Positions 6,179 through 15,034 of a stretch of 32,119 nt of DNA are shown one piece after another. The first letter of the stretch is position 1. Each line of letters opens with the position of its first letter. The notes below the pieces were generated by a model that saw only the letters and a program-made list of their open reading frames with translations, did no database searches and was not told the DNA's origin. Both the position numbers and the translations under genes were made by a program. Location: contig JAABRA010000165.1 of the NCBI GenBank assembly GCA_011391155.1, positions 1 through 32,119 on the forward strand, read 5' to 3'. This DNA comes from Burkholderiales bacterium. GTDB lineage: Bacteria > Pseudomonadota > Gammaproteobacteria > Burkholderiales > Burkholderiaceae_C.

Positions 6179-8296
6179 ATGCAACCACCCGTTCGGGTTC
6201 GCCGGGTCCTCGCTGTCGCGGCCAGCCTCGCCATCCTGACTTTCAGCGGCTGGGCCAGCGCTGACCCGCCCTCGCGCGTGGCGCGGCTGGCTTACGCAAC
6301 GGACGCCGTCAGCTTTTCACCGGCAGGCGAGAACGACTGGGTCCAGGGCACGATGAATCGCCCGCTCACCACAGGCGACCGTCTCTGGTCCGGTGACGGC
6401 GCGCGCGCCGAGATCCAGGTGGGCAGCGCGGCCATCCGCATGGACGCGCACACCAGTGTCGCCATCCTCAGCCTCGACGACCAGATCACCCAGCTGCAAC
6501 TGACGCAGGGCACCCTGGCCGTGCGGGTCCGCCGTCTTGTGGATGGTGAAACGTTCGAGGTCGCCACGCCCAACCTCGCGTTCACGCTGCGCCAGCCCGG
6601 CGACTACCGGATCACCGTGGAACCGGACGGCGATGCAACAACGATCATCTTGCGCAAAGGCCAGGGCGAAGCCTATGGCGACGGCGCGGCGTACGTCATC
6701 GACACCCGCCAGCCCTACCGATTCACGGGAACCGGCCTGCGCGAGTACCGGGCTGTGGATGCGCCCCGCCTGGACGAGTTTGATCGCTGGGCCAGCGAAC
6801 GTGACCGCCGGTTCGACCGTTCGGTCTCCGCGCGCTACGTGTCTCCCGACGTCATCGGCTACCAGGACCTCGATGCCAACGGCACCTGGCGGGTTGACGC
6901 GAGCTACGGCAATGTCTGGATCCCGAGTCGAGTACCCGCCAACTGGGCGCCCTACCGCGACGGCCACTGGGCCTGGGTGGACCCCTGGGGTTGGACCTGG
7001 GTGGACGACGCCCCCTGGGGCTTTGCCGTGTCGCACTATGGTCGCTGGGCGCATGTCCAGGGCGTCTGGGGCTGGGTGCCGGGGCCCGCGCGTGAGCGCG
7101 CCTACTACGCGCCGGCCCTGGTCGCCTTCGTGGGCGGAAGCAACTTCCAGCTCTCGGTCTCCGGCGGCAACGTCGCCGGCGTCGCGTGGTTCCCGCTGGC
7201 GCCGCGCGAGGTCTACCGGCCGTCCTACCCAGTCAGCCGCGGCTATTTCGAAAATGTCAATCGCAGCAATACGGTGATCAACACCACCGTCATCAACCAC
7301 TATTACGGCAACACGAATGTCGCGAACGTGGTGTATGCCAACCGCAGGGTGCCGGGCGCCATCGTGGCCGTGCCGGCGAACGCCTTTGTCCAGTCGCAGT
7401 CGATCTCCAGGGCTGCGGTCCGGGTGTCGCGGGAAACGATCGAAAGCCGCCCGGTTGCGGCCGCGGCGACCGTGGCGCCGACGCAGCGAAGCGTTCACGG
7501 GGCGGCAGTGCGGGGCGAAAAGCCGCCGGCCCGCGCCCATGAGCGCCCTGTCATCGCGCGAACCGCGCCCCCCGCGGCCCACGCGGGCTTTGCCGAGCAA
7601 CAGCAGCATCTGAAAGAACAGCCCGGCCAGCCGCTCGACGCGGCCACACGCAGGAACCTGAGACCCGAAAAGACGCTGCCAGCGCCTGCGGTCAAGATCG
7701 TGACGCAGCCCAGGGAGGCGCGCCCCACCCTGCGACCGCCGGCCCATACACCGGGCGAGACGCCGGCCGGCGCCAGAACGAAGCCGGTTGAACGGGAGGC
7801 CGCCAAGGCCCAGGCCGGCACAGCGCCAGTCGCACCTGCGCCCGCAAAGCCGGACTTGCCGCCCCATCGTGGCGCGCCAGAGAAGGCAGAGAATGGCCTC
7901 CGGCCAACGCAGGCCATGCCACCGGCGGCGACAACGCAAGCTCCGGCGCCACGCAGCCAACCCGAACCCGGGGCAAGGGCGCAGCCTGCTGCCGCAGGGC
8001 CGGTGCCGGCCCAACGCGCGACCGAGCCGCAGGCTGTCCCGGCGCAAGCCCAGCAACCAGCGACCGCCGCCAGGGCCGCCCGGGAAGCCGGCCAGGACGA
8101 GCCGCGCAGCAGACCCGACACGGGGCCGGGCGCCCGCCCAAGCCCGTCCCGCCAGCCGGCTCCAGCATCGGAAGCCGCATCACGGCCTACCACGCCGCGG
8201 GGTCGGGCGCCCCGACCCGACACGGGAAAACCCGAAGACGCAAAAAAGGACCGCAATCAGCCGGGGCAGCGCGATCCGGAAAACCGCCGGCCCTGA
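6179..8296 (+). CDS. Exported FecR-domain, Trp-rich (DUF6600-like) protein
   Basis: A 705-aa protein. Residues 1-28 are a Sec signal peptide ending at GWASA. A FecR-like beta domain lies at about residues 60-160 (GDRLWSGDGARAEIQVGSAAIRMD is split here across the strand pattern; QLTQGTLAVRVR, TPNLAFTLRQPGDYRI). A Trp/Tyr/Gly-rich region at about 225-330 (NWAPYRDGHWAWVDPWGWTW, GRWAHVQGVWGWVPG) matches the DUF6600 style. The last ~250 residues are Pro/Ala/Arg-rich and likely disordered. There is no sigma-factor or TonB partner nearby, so this is not a standard Fec signalling operon. An AAGGAG site precedes the ATG. It converges with the RIO kinase gene, leaving 20 bp between stops. Confidence 0.85.
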   Translation: MQPPVRVRRVLAVAASLAILTFSGWASADPPSRVARLAYATDAVSFSPAGENDWVQGTMNRPLTTGDRLWSGDGARAEIQVGSAAIRMDAHTSVAILSLDDQITQLQLTQGTLAVRVRRLVDGETFEVATPNLAFTLRQPGDYRITVEPDGDATTIILRKGQGEAYGDGAAYVIDTRQPYRFTGTGLREYRAVDAPRLDEFDRWASERDRRFDRSVSARYVSPDVIGYQDLDANGTWRVDASYGNVWIPSRVPANWAPYRDGHWAWVDPWGWTWVDDAPWGFAVSHYGRWAHVQGVWGWVPGPARERAYYAPALVAFVGGSNFQLSVSGGNVAGVAWFPLAPREVYRPSYPVSRGYFENVNRSNTVINTTVINHYYGNTNVANVVYANRRVPGAIVAVPANAFVQSQSISRAAVRVSRETIESRPVAAAATVAPTQRSVHGAAVRGEKPPARAHERPVIARTAPPAAHAGFAEQQQHLKEQPGQPLDAATRRNLRPEKTLPAPAVKIVTQPREARPTLRPPAHTPGETPAGARTKPVEREAAKAQAGTAPVAPAPAKPDLPPHRGAPEKAENGLRPTQAMPPAATTQAPAPRSQPEPGARAQPAAAGPVPAQRATEPQAVPAQAQQPATAARAAREAGQDEPRSRPDTGPGARPSPSRQPAPASEAASRPTTPRGRAPRPDTGKPEDAKKDRNQPGQRDPENRRP

Positions 8297-8316
8297 GCAG
8301 TTCCGGCAGGGCCCCG

Positions 8317-9165
8317 TCAGCGCGCCGTCTGCATACGCAGGCGCCGCGCGGCTTCCTCGGCGCGCGCGTCGTCGATCTCGCGCATCACGTTGCCCACATC
8401 CACCGCGCCGCCCTTGCGCGCGAAGCGGCCCGTAAGAACGGACTCGGGCTCCAGCACCCCACGCTGGTAGAGATCCCAGATCTCGGGGCCGAAGTCGGTC
8501 TTCAGCAGCTCCGGCGCAAACTGGCCAAAGAAGCCGCGCAGATTCGCCACGTCCCGCAGCAGCATGCGCTGGGCATGATTGTTGCCGGCGGCATCCACCG
8601 CCTGCGGCAGGTCGATGATCACCGGGCCATCCGCGCCCAGCAGGATGTTGAACTCCGACAGATCCCCATGCACGACCCCCGCGCACAGCATGCGCACGAC
8701 TTCGGTCAACAACGTCGCGTGGTGCCCGCGCGCAGCCTCGGGGGTGAAGGCCACGTCGTTTAGCCGCGGGGCCGCATCGCCGTGCTCGTCGGCAACCAGT
8801 TCCATCAGCAGCACACCTTCGAAGAAATTGAACGGTTTGGGCACGCGAACGCCGGCATGGGCCAAGCGATACAGCGCGTCGACCTCGGAGCTCTGCCACG
8901 CCGCCTCCTGCGCCTGACGGCCAAACTTCGTGCCCTTGGCCATGGCGCGCGCCTGCCGGGTGTTCTTGACCTTGCGGTTCTCGGTGTAATCGACGGCCTG
9001 GCGGAAGCTGCGGTGCGTGGCCTCCTTGTATATCTTGGCGCACAGGGTTTCGTCGCCATGGCGCACCACGTAGACCATGGCTTCCTTGCCACTCATCAGT
9101 TGGCGCACCACAGTGTCGATCAGGCCTTCTTCAATCAGTGTCTGCAGTCGTTCGGGGGCTTTCAT
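8317..9165 (-). CDS. RIO1-family serine protein kinase
   Basis: A 282-aa RIO-type kinase. Lys44 in CAKIYKEA is the ATP-binding lysine. The catalytic loop VHGDLSEFNILL (about residues 165-176) contains Asp168 and Asn173, and IIDLPQAV near 183-190 carries the metal-binding Asp in the RIO version of DFG. The ENRKVKNTRQARAMAKGTKF stretch is the flexible-loop region of the family. In archaea and eukaryotes RIO1 works in small-subunit ribosome maturation; the bacterial role is not established. I used the ATG at 9165 because family proteins usually begin at this MKxPxRLQ segment. In-frame starts at 9183 and 9243 also exist; the latter would lie 6 bp past the stop of the upstream oxidoreductase gene and could allow coupling. 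Confidence 0.88.
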   Translation of the reverse strand: MKAPERLQTLIEEGLIDTVVRQLMSGKEAMVYVVRHGDETLCAKIYKEATHRSFRQAVDYTENRKVKNTRQARAMAKGTKFGRQAQEAAWQSSEVDALYRLAHAGVRVPKPFNFFEGVLLMELVADEHGDAAPRLNDVAFTPEAARGHHATLLTEVVRMLCAGVVHGDLSEFNILLGADGPVIIDLPQAVDAAGNNHAQRMLLRDVANLRGFFGQFAPELLKTDFGPEIWDLYQRGVLEPESVLTGRFARKGGAVDVGNVMREIDDARAEEAARRLRMQTAR

Positions 9166-9249
9166 GCCCCCATTTTGCGTCATGCCCCGCGGAACTGCCG
9201 GGACCGCCGCAGCATCGGCATCCAGCCCAAGAACCCGTGCCATGCCTGC

Positions 9250-10578
9250 CTACCGCATCTCGAACAACTCGTGGTGAAAGTCTGCGGGTTCGACGCCCCG
9301 GGCGAGAAAGTCGGCCCGAAGGGCTTTTCCGAAGCCTGACGGCCCGCAAAACCAGACATCGCAAGACTTCCACGCCGGCACGGCCAGGCAGATGCGGTCG
9401 GCCGTCAGACGGCCGTCGCGGCCCTCGACCACCACATGCAGCCGCACACCGGCCTTTTTCGCCTCTGTCTGCAGCCCGGTGATGGCGTCATCGCAGGGCA
9501 CACGGGTCGCGTAGAAGAGGTCCACCGGCTTGCCATCGGGCGCATGGGCCAAGGCCTGCAGCCGGGCGATGAACGGTGTGATGCCAATGCCGCCGCCAAC
9601 CCAGATCTGCTGCGGTTTGCGGCCCGCAAAAGTGAACTGGCCATAAGGCCCTTCGACCTGGACCACGTCGCCCACCCGGGCGCTTTTCGGCAGTGCGCGG
9701 GTGTAGTCACCCAGCTCCTTGATGAGAAACACCAGGCGCCCATCGCCCGTCCAGGGCGAAGAAATCGTGAACGGGTGCGCGCCCTCCCTGCCATCAAAGG
9801 TGACAAAGGCGAATTGCCCGGCGGCGTGTCCACGCCAGCGGCCCTTGAGCTGCAAGGTCACCTGCAACACGCGGACGTCCTTGTAGTGCGTGATGTCGTC
9901 GATCAAGCCCACCGCCCTGCGGCGCCATCCCACCTTGCCAATCAGGATGCCCATCGCCGCCAGGCTGCCCGCCAGCATCATCAGCCCCAGCACCGGACCC
10001 ACCGGCTGGCTCCAGTAGCTGAATTTCATCAACACGGCAGCGTGAAACACCAGCGCCAGAAAGGCGATCGGCATCAGCCGGTGGATCTGGAAGAAATAGC
10101 GGTAGGGGAACTGCTTCACCAGCGCCAGCCCCAGCAGCACGACCACCGCGTAGAACGCCCATTCGCCCACGCCTTCGGCCAGGCCGCGCTGGCTCTGGAA
10201 AAACCTGAACAGCGCCACCGTCTCTTCGGGCGCCCGATGCCGCGCAGGGCGCACGATCCAGCCCGCCTCGACCAGCCATTTGGGCACCTGCATCCACAGC
10301 CAGTGGGCAATGGCCATCAGCAGACCGGTGATGCCCAGCCATTTGTGCAGCCGGTACATCTTGTCCAGCCCGCCCAGCCAGGGCTCGAAGACCACCGGCC
10401 GGAACGCCAGCACCATGGCCACGCTCATCACGCCGATGCCCACGATTCCGGTGTAGTAGATCAGCGATGTGCGCAGCGCAAACCATTCGTAGCGCGTCAA
10501 GGCGAGGGGGTCCGCGGCCAGCCAGAGGGCGCTCAGGAGGAGGACGAGCCCGGCAAGGCCCAGCTTGATATGTTTCAT
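9250..10578 (-). CDS. Ferric-reductase/NADPH-oxidase-like membrane flavocytochrome
   Basis: A 442-aa membrane oxidoreductase. The N-terminal half has about six hydrophobic helices of the ferric reductase-like domain. Paired heme-ligand candidates are His78/His92 and His166/His179. The C-terminal half is a ferredoxin-NADP reductase-type module: FAD motif HPFTISS (268-274), nucleotide motif VGGGIGITPF (327-336), and a late CGPSGFGKALR that closes the NAD(P) site. Such proteins pass electrons from NAD(P)H through FAD and two hemes across the membrane to ferric iron or oxygen; the acceptor cannot be read here. No MsrP/YedY partner is present. An AGGGAAC site precedes the ATG at 10578, and the stop lies just upstream of the RIO kinase, so the two may be cotranscribed. 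Confidence 0.87.
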   Translation of the reverse strand: MKHIKLGLAGLVLLLSALWLAADPLALTRYEWFALRTSLIYYTGIVGIGVMSVAMVLAFRPVVFEPWLGGLDKMYRLHKWLGITGLLMAIAHWLWMQVPKWLVEAGWIVRPARHRAPEETVALFRFFQSQRGLAEGVGEWAFYAVVVLLGLALVKQFPYRYFFQIHRLMPIAFLALVFHAAVLMKFSYWSQPVGPVLGLMMLAGSLAAMGILIGKVGWRRRAVGLIDDITHYKDVRVLQVTLQLKGRWRGHAAGQFAFVTFDGREGAHPFTISSPWTGDGRLVFLIKELGDYTRALPKSARVGDVVQVEGPYGQFTFAGRKPQQIWVGGGIGITPFIARLQALAHAPDGKPVDLFYATRVPCDDAITGLQTEAKKAGVRLHVVVEGRDGRLTADRICLAVPAWKSCDVWFCGPSGFGKALRADFLARGVEPADFHHELFEMR

Positions 10579-10767
10579 GTTCCCTGTGGCGCCGGGCGCA
10601 CAGGGCCGCGGAACCTCCGCAACGCCAGATCCGGTCGCGCCCCCATGGTGGCCCTGACCCGCCTGCCGTTCTGTGCGCCGCCGTACGAAGGCGGGGCGCC
10701 AGACGACCAGCGCGCTGTGAAGTCGCCCACGGCCACTGCTCGCGTTCGGATGCCCGACTGGGAACCC

Positions 10768-10820
10768 TCAATTTTCATAGCGAACTATGACCTTCCTACG
10801 ATGGGATGCGGCCATTTCAA
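10768..10820 (+). repeat. Short dispersed repeat, copy C
   Basis: TCAATTTTCATAGCGAACT then ATGACCTTCCTACGATGGG and GGCCATTTCA. It is a diverged copy of the element that also ends at 3318 and 5033 and recurs at 13338, 15753 and 30190. It lies in the ~240-bp gap between the flavocytochrome and the lysR gene and just reaches the lysR stop codon. The rest of the gap has no gene; CCGCC and GGCGG around 10680-10694 could form a weak hairpin. Confidence 0.55.
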
Positions 10821-11752
10821 CCCAACATGACCCCATGCGCCCGCACCAGGCTTTCGCGCAGCAGCTGCGTCACACGCGACGGCGCCGGCGAACGCCGGAT
10901 GATGCTTGAGAACCGGCAGGCGTAGCGGAACAGCGCGGGCTGCACGGCGCGCATCTCCCCGCCGCGCACGAAACCTTCGGCGTAATGGTCGGGCAGGAAA
11001 CCGAGGAAGCCGCCTGACAGGATCAGCGTGGCCACGGACTCCTGGTCGAAGCCGGTGGCGTCGCGGCGCAGGCGCTCGCGGTGGGTGATCTCCATGTTCG
11101 GTGAGTGGTAGCCCAGCCCGGCAAAGGCATGCGTATGCAGGCCATCCCAGGTGAGCGGAGTACCTTCAACGGCAAACAGCGGGTGCGCCGCCCCGCAGTA
11201 CAGCAGCATGGTTTCACCGAACAGCTCGTCGTAGGCCAGGCTGTCAGAGCGCCGGTGCTCGGGGATGATGCCGAGCTGGAACTGCCCGTCCATCACGCCG
11301 CGCTCGATCAGGTTCAGCGAGCCCACATGCAGGTTCAGCGCCACCTCGGGCGCCTCTGCGCGAAACAGCGCCACGGCCTGGGCGATGTGCGCCTCGGGGT
11401 TGCTGGCGGTCTTGTCGAACACCGCCAGGTGCAGTTCGCCGCCCATGCGCTGGTGGATGTCGTCGACGCTGGCGCGAAAGGCGTCGGTGGAGGCCAGCAG
11501 GCGCAGGGTCTCGGCGTGGATGCGCTCGCCTTCGGGCGTCAGCGAAAAACCGGCGCGGCCCCGGCGGCACAGGGTCAGGCCCAGCCGGGTCTCCAGGTCC
11601 TTGATGTGGCGGCTGATGGTGGAGGTGGCAATGTTCAGCTCCAGTTCGGCTGCCGCCATGCCACCGCACTCCACCACGCTCTTGAACACGCGCAGCAGGC
11701 GCACGTCCATGTCGCTGATCTGGCCCAGCATGGCGCGCGTCTTTACTTGCAT
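10817..11752 (-). CDS. LysR-family transcriptional regulator, divergent from the omega-transaminase
   Basis: A 311-aa LysR-type regulator. The winged HTH lies at about residues 15-75 (DVRLLRVFKSVVECGGMAAA, then ATSTISRHIKDLETRLGLTL and CRRGRAGFSLTPEG). The effector-binding domain follows from about residue 100. It is transcribed divergently from the class III aminotransferase across 118 bp, the usual arrangement for a LysR activator and its target, so it probably controls that gene in response to an amino compound. I used the ATG at 11752, which has GAAG a few bases upstream. Later in-frame ATGs at 11731 and 11710 are possible and would not disturb the HTH. Confidence 0.88.
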   Translation of the reverse strand: MQVKTRAMLGQISDMDVRLLRVFKSVVECGGMAAAELELNIATSTISRHIKDLETRLGLTLCRRGRAGFSLTPEGERIHAETLRLLASTDAFRASVDDIHQRMGGELHLAVFDKTASNPEAHIAQAVALFRAEAPEVALNLHVGSLNLIERGVMDGQFQLGIIPEHRRSDSLAYDELFGETMLLYCGAAHPLFAVEGTPLTWDGLHTHAFAGLGYHSPNMEITHRERLRRDATGFDQESVATLILSGGFLGFLPDHYAEGFVRGGEMRAVQPALFRYACRFSSIIRRSPAPSRVTQLLRESLVRAHGVMLG

Positions 11753-11757
11753 AAATC

Positions 11758-11791
11758 TTCAACTGAACATGGATAATTGAAACTTTATAAG
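11758..11791 (+). promoter_or_regulatory. Candidate LysR binding dyad and transaminase promoter
   Basis: TTCAA (11758-11762) and TTGAA (11777-11781) form an inverted repeat with a 14-bp spacer, overlapping the likely -35 region of the aminotransferase gene. A -10-like TATAAG lies at 11786-11791. The dyad is within 30 bp of the lysR start, so autoregulation is plausible. Confidence 0.4.
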
Positions 11792-11870
11792 AGTAACAGA
11801 CGCATCAACAATAGCGATTCGCAGCGCGCCGGTATGGCGGGCCTGTTCAATTTTGTTCGAGAGGTTCCCG

Positions 11871-13250
11871 ATGGACATGACCGAAACACAACGCCTGAAT
11901 GCCCACCACTCCACCCGCACCGACGCTGACTGGCTGGCCGCGCACTGGATGCCCTTCACCGGCAACCGCGACTTCAAGGCGCACCCGCGGCTGATGGTGG
12001 GCGCCAAGGGCTGCTACTACCTGGACGCGGACGGACACCGGATCTTCGACGGCCTCTCCGGCCTGTGGTGCTGCGGGCTGGGCCATGGGCGCACCGAGCT
12101 GACCGAGGCCGTCAGCCGCCAGATGGCCGCGCTCGACTACTCGCCCGCCTTCCAGTTCGGCCACCCGCTGTCGTTCGGGCTGGCCAACCGCATCGTCGAA
12201 TTCATGCCGGCCGGGCTGAACCGCGTGTTCTTCACCGGCTCGGGCTCGGAGGCGGCCGACACCTCGCTCAAGATGGCGCGCGCCTATTGGCGCACCAAGG
12301 GCCAGGCCAGCAAGACGCGCCTGATCGGTCGCGAGAAGGGTTACCACGGCGTGAACTTCGGCGGCATTTCGGTCGGCGGCATGGTGGGCAACCGCAAGCA
12401 CTTCGGCCAGGGCGTGGAGGCCGACCACCTGCCGCACACGCAACCACCGGCGGGCTCGTTCTTCCGCGGCCAGCCGGCAGCCGAGGGGGTAGGTGCCTAC
12501 CCGGGTGCTGCGCTCGCCGACCGGCTGCTCGACCTGATCGCACTGCACGACGCATCGAACATTGCCGCCGTGATCGTGGAGCCGTTCTCGGGTTCGTCCG
12601 GCGTGGTGATTCCGCCGGTGGGCTACCTGCAGCGGCTGCGCGAGATCTGCACCGCGAACAACATCCTGCTGATCTTTGATGAAGTCATCACCGGCTTCGG
12701 CCGCGCCGGCGCCTGGACCGGCGCGCAGGCCTTCGGCGTGACGCCCGACATCCTGAACATCGCCAAGCAGGTGACCAACGGCGTGCAGCCGCTGGGCGCG
12801 GTGGTGGCGAAGCAGGAGATCTACGACACCTTCATGGCGGCAGGCGGGCCGGACTACATGCTCGAATTTCCGCACGGCTACACCTATGGCGCGCACCCGG
12901 TGGCCTGCGCCGCCGGGCTGGCCACGCTGGAACTGCTGCAGACCGAAGACGCCGTGGGCCGGGTGCAGGCCCTGAGCCCCCATTTCGAGGCCGCGGTGCA
13001 CAGCCTGAAGGGCGCGAAACACGTTGCCGACATCCGCAACTTCGGCCTGGCGGCCGGCTTCACGATCGACGCCCTGCCCGGCGAGCCGGCCCGGCGCCCC
13101 TACCTGATCGCCATGGACATGTTGAAGAAGGGCTTCTACGTGCGCTACGGCGGCGACACCATCCAGCTCGCCCCGCCCTTCGTCTGCGAGAAGGACGACA
13201 TTGACCGGCTCATCAGCGCGCTGGGGGACAGCTTCAACGCCTGCGCCTGA
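11871..13250 (+). CDS. Omega-amino acid (beta-alanine):pyruvate aminotransferase, class III
   Basis: A 459-aa PLP-dependent class III transaminase. FDGLSGLWCCGLGHGR, FFTGSGSEAADTSLKMARAY, the PLP-contact Asp in LLIFDEVITGFGR, and the Schiff-base lysine K299 in NIAKQVTNG are all present. The pattern matches omega-amino acid:pyruvate aminotransferases, which move the amino group of beta-alanine or other omega-amines to pyruvate to give alanine and a semialdehyde. The ATG at 11871 has GAGAGG 7-12 bases upstream; a TTG at 11853 is unlikely. No malonate-semialdehyde dehydrogenase sits beside it, although the two genes often pair. The divergent LysR is the likely regulator. Confidence 0.9.
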   Translation: MDMTETQRLNAHHSTRTDADWLAAHWMPFTGNRDFKAHPRLMVGAKGCYYLDADGHRIFDGLSGLWCCGLGHGRTELTEAVSRQMAALDYSPAFQFGHPLSFGLANRIVEFMPAGLNRVFFTGSGSEAADTSLKMARAYWRTKGQASKTRLIGREKGYHGVNFGGISVGGMVGNRKHFGQGVEADHLPHTQPPAGSFFRGQPAAEGVGAYPGAALADRLLDLIALHDASNIAAVIVEPFSGSSGVVIPPVGYLQRLREICTANNILLIFDEVITGFGRAGAWTGAQAFGVTPDILNIAKQVTNGVQPLGAVVAKQEIYDTFMAAGGPDYMLEFPHGYTYGAHPVACAAGLATLELLQTEDAVGRVQALSPHFEAAVHSLKGAKHVADIRNFGLAAGFTIDALPGEPARRPYLIAMDMLKKGFYVRYGGDTIQLAPPFVCEKDDIDRLISALGDSFNACA

Positions 13251-13281
13251 ACCCTGCGGGGCTCCCTGGGCGGGTGCACTG

Positions 13282-13303
13282 CATCCCCGCCTCCGTGGGG
13301 ATG
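13282..13303. repeat. Small hairpin of the 'atcccc..ggggat' intergenic type
   Basis: CATCCCC and GGGGATG form a 7-bp stem with an 8-base loop, 31 bp after the aminotransferase stop. There is no T-tract, so it is better read as one of the short GC-rich hairpin repeats common in these genomes than as a classical terminator. A related sequence appears near 20170-20195. Confidence 0.4.
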
Positions 13304-13337
13304 ACCGATCACTACGACGATCTCGCGCTCAGGAAAC

Positions 13338-13400
13338 TCCTGATTCAGTAGCTGACAATGACCATTCGACGCTGGGTTGGCGCCAAAAAAGCCTGAAATT
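13338..13400 (+). repeat. Short dispersed repeat, copy D
   Basis: TCCTGATTCAGTAGCTGAC, then AATGACCATTCGACGCTGGG, then CGCCAAAAAAGCCTGAAATT. It aligns over its whole length with copy E at 15753-15817 and with the reverse complement of copy F in mutL. It sits between the convergent aminotransferase and RNase genes. Confidence 0.7.
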
Positions 13401-13423
13401 TCGCTACGGAAGACCCTGTTGCT

Positions 13424-14929
13424 TCAATCCACCCGCACAAAGTCGATAAAGCCGCGCTCCACATTGGCCGAGACCAGCTTGACGCGGACCTTGTCGCCCA
13501 CCCGCACCGCCCCACTGCCGTCATGCCCTCCGACCAGCTTGCCTTCGGCCGGCGGCGTGAAGATGCGCACCCACAGGCCGTCGGCGCCCGCGCCCGTGAC
13601 CAGCGCGTCGAAACGCTGGCCCACGCGCGATTCGAGCAGCAGCGCGGCCTCAGACTTGCGCATCTGCCGCTCCACTTTCTGCGCGGCATCTTCCTGCCGG
13701 GTGCAATGCACGGCCAGTTCGCCCAGCTCGGCCGTCGTGTAGGGCTGCGGCGCATCCGCCAGCGCCGCCTTGAGCAGGCGCAGGGTGATCAGGTCGGGAA
13801 AGCGCCGGTTGGGCGCGGTGGAATGGGTGTAGTCGCGCACCGCCAGCCCAAAGTGGCCGATCGGCGGGCCGCCGGGGGTCTCGACCACGTATTCGCCGCG
13901 CCCCATGAGCTTGACGATGACCAGGGAGAGGTCGGGAAAACGCAGCGGGTCGATCCGGTGCTGCCTGGCCAGGAAGGCCTCCAGCGCCTTCGAGTCCGGT
14001 TCGTCCGGCAGGGTTTCGCCGTACTCCTTGGCCACACCGACGATGCGTAACCAGCGCTCGGGCGAGCGCACCACGCGGCGCAGCGAGGCGCCGCCCTGCG
14101 CGGCCAGGTAGCGCGCGGTGCAGCCGTTGGTGGCGATCATCACTTCCTCGATCAGCTGGCGCGCCCGGTTCTGCACCTGCTGGCGGATGTCCACCACCTG
14201 CTCGCCCTCGAACAGCGCGCGCGGCTGGAAGGTCTCCAGATCCAGCGAGCCCTGGGCATGGCGGCGCGCGCGCAGCTGCTGCGCCAGCGCGTCCTGGGTG
14301 CGCAGCTGGGCCTCCATGCCGGGCACGGCGGCCGCGGCCTGCGGCAAGGCGCCCTCGCCGTCGATCCAGGCGCTGACCGCGTCGTAGGCCAGCTTGGCCC
14401 GGTTGTGCACCCGTGCGCGGTACACGGTGGAGCCCGCCAGCGAGCCATCGGCGTTGAAGACCATCTCGGTCACCACCGCCAGCCGGTCAAGCCCCGGGTT
14501 CAGCGAGGTCAGGTCGGTGGACAGGCGCTCGGGCAGCATCGGGAAAATGCGCGCCGAGGTATAGACCGAGGTGGTGTTGACCAGCGCATGCGTGTCGATC
14601 GGCGTGTCTTGCTTCACCAGCGCATCCACGTCGGCAATCGCCACCCACAGCCGCACGGCCCCCTTGGGCAGCACCTCGCTGGCGGTGAGCTGGTCCAGGT
14701 CGAGCGAGTCGTCGTTGTCGATGGAGCACCACTGCAGTGCGGTGAGGTCGCGAATCTCCGGGCCGCTCTCCTGGCCCGGGCCGGTGATGGAGGCGAGCTG
14801 CGCCTCGACGCGGCCGGAAAACTCGGGCTCCAGGCCGCGCTCGGCCATGGCGTGGGTGGCGATGCGCACGAGGTCGGAGCGCTGGTGCTGGCGTTGGGAA
14901 TGCATGGAAGCACTATAGCGGTGCGACAT
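13424..14929 (-). CDS. RNase II/RNase R-family (RNB) 3'-5' exoribonuclease
   Basis: A 501-aa RNB-domain protein. The catalytic metal-binding aspartates are in CSIDNDDSLDLDQLT near residues 68-82. AIADVDALVKQDTPID, TSVYTSARIFPMLPERLSTD and YTHSTAPNRRFPDL are conserved RNB blocks. The last ~80 residues look like an S1/OB RNA-binding domain (RFDALVTGAGADGLWVRIF, VRVGDKVRVKLVSANVERGF). It is shorter than E. coli RNase II or RNase R because the N-terminal cold-shock domains are missing, as in several betaproteobacterial RNB proteins. It should degrade RNA processively from the 3' end in the cytoplasm. The start at 14929 is provisional; an in-frame ATG at 14905 is a good alternative. Confidence 0.88.
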   Translation of the reverse strand: MSHRYSASMHSQRQHQRSDLVRIATHAMAERGLEPEFSGRVEAQLASITGPGQESGPEIRDLTALQWCSIDNDDSLDLDQLTASEVLPKGAVRLWVAIADVDALVKQDTPIDTHALVNTTSVYTSARIFPMLPERLSTDLTSLNPGLDRLAVVTEMVFNADGSLAGSTVYRARVHNRAKLAYDAVSAWIDGEGALPQAAAAVPGMEAQLRTQDALAQQLRARRHAQGSLDLETFQPRALFEGEQVVDIRQQVQNRARQLIEEVMIATNGCTARYLAAQGGASLRRVVRSPERWLRIVGVAKEYGETLPDEPDSKALEAFLARQHRIDPLRFPDLSLVIVKLMGRGEYVVETPGGPPIGHFGLAVRDYTHSTAPNRRFPDLITLRLLKAALADAPQPYTTAELGELAVHCTRQEDAAQKVERQMRKSEAALLLESRVGQRFDALVTGAGADGLWVRIFTPPAEGKLVGGHDGSGAVRVGDKVRVKLVSANVERGFIDFVRVD

Positions 14930-14962
14930 GCCACCTGCCTGCCCTGGACCGATTCAGGCCTC

Positions 14963-14976
14963 TTGATCCAGATCAC
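14963..14976. promoter_or_regulatory. FNR/CRP-type box upstream of the rubrerythrin gene
   Basis: TTGATCCAGATCAC matches the FNR consensus TTGAT-N4-ATCAA in nine of its ten conserved bases. It lies 59 bp upstream of the exported rubrerythrin ATG, a reasonable place for an FNR activator site. An FNR-like protein with full cysteine ligands is encoded 1.9 kb downstream. Confidence 0.6.
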
Positions 14977-15034
14977 AAGCTGTCGCGGCCGCCAGGCGTT
15001 CAATGCAGGTTTTGACGCGAAGGAGGTTCCCGAG

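Noticed and set aside
6317-8056. Minus-strand open frame of 579 codons opposite the FecR/W-rich gene
   Set aside because: It has no motifs. The plus frame has a signal peptide, a ribosome site and a FecR domain.
9436-10830. Plus-strand open frame opposite the flavocytochrome
   Set aside because: It is a mirror of a gene with membrane, FAD and NAD motifs; its own sequence is His/Gln/Pro-rich noise.
13282-13303. Rho-independent terminator after the aminotransferase
   Set aside because: The stem is only 7 bp and no T-tract follows. I listed it as a hairpin repeat instead.
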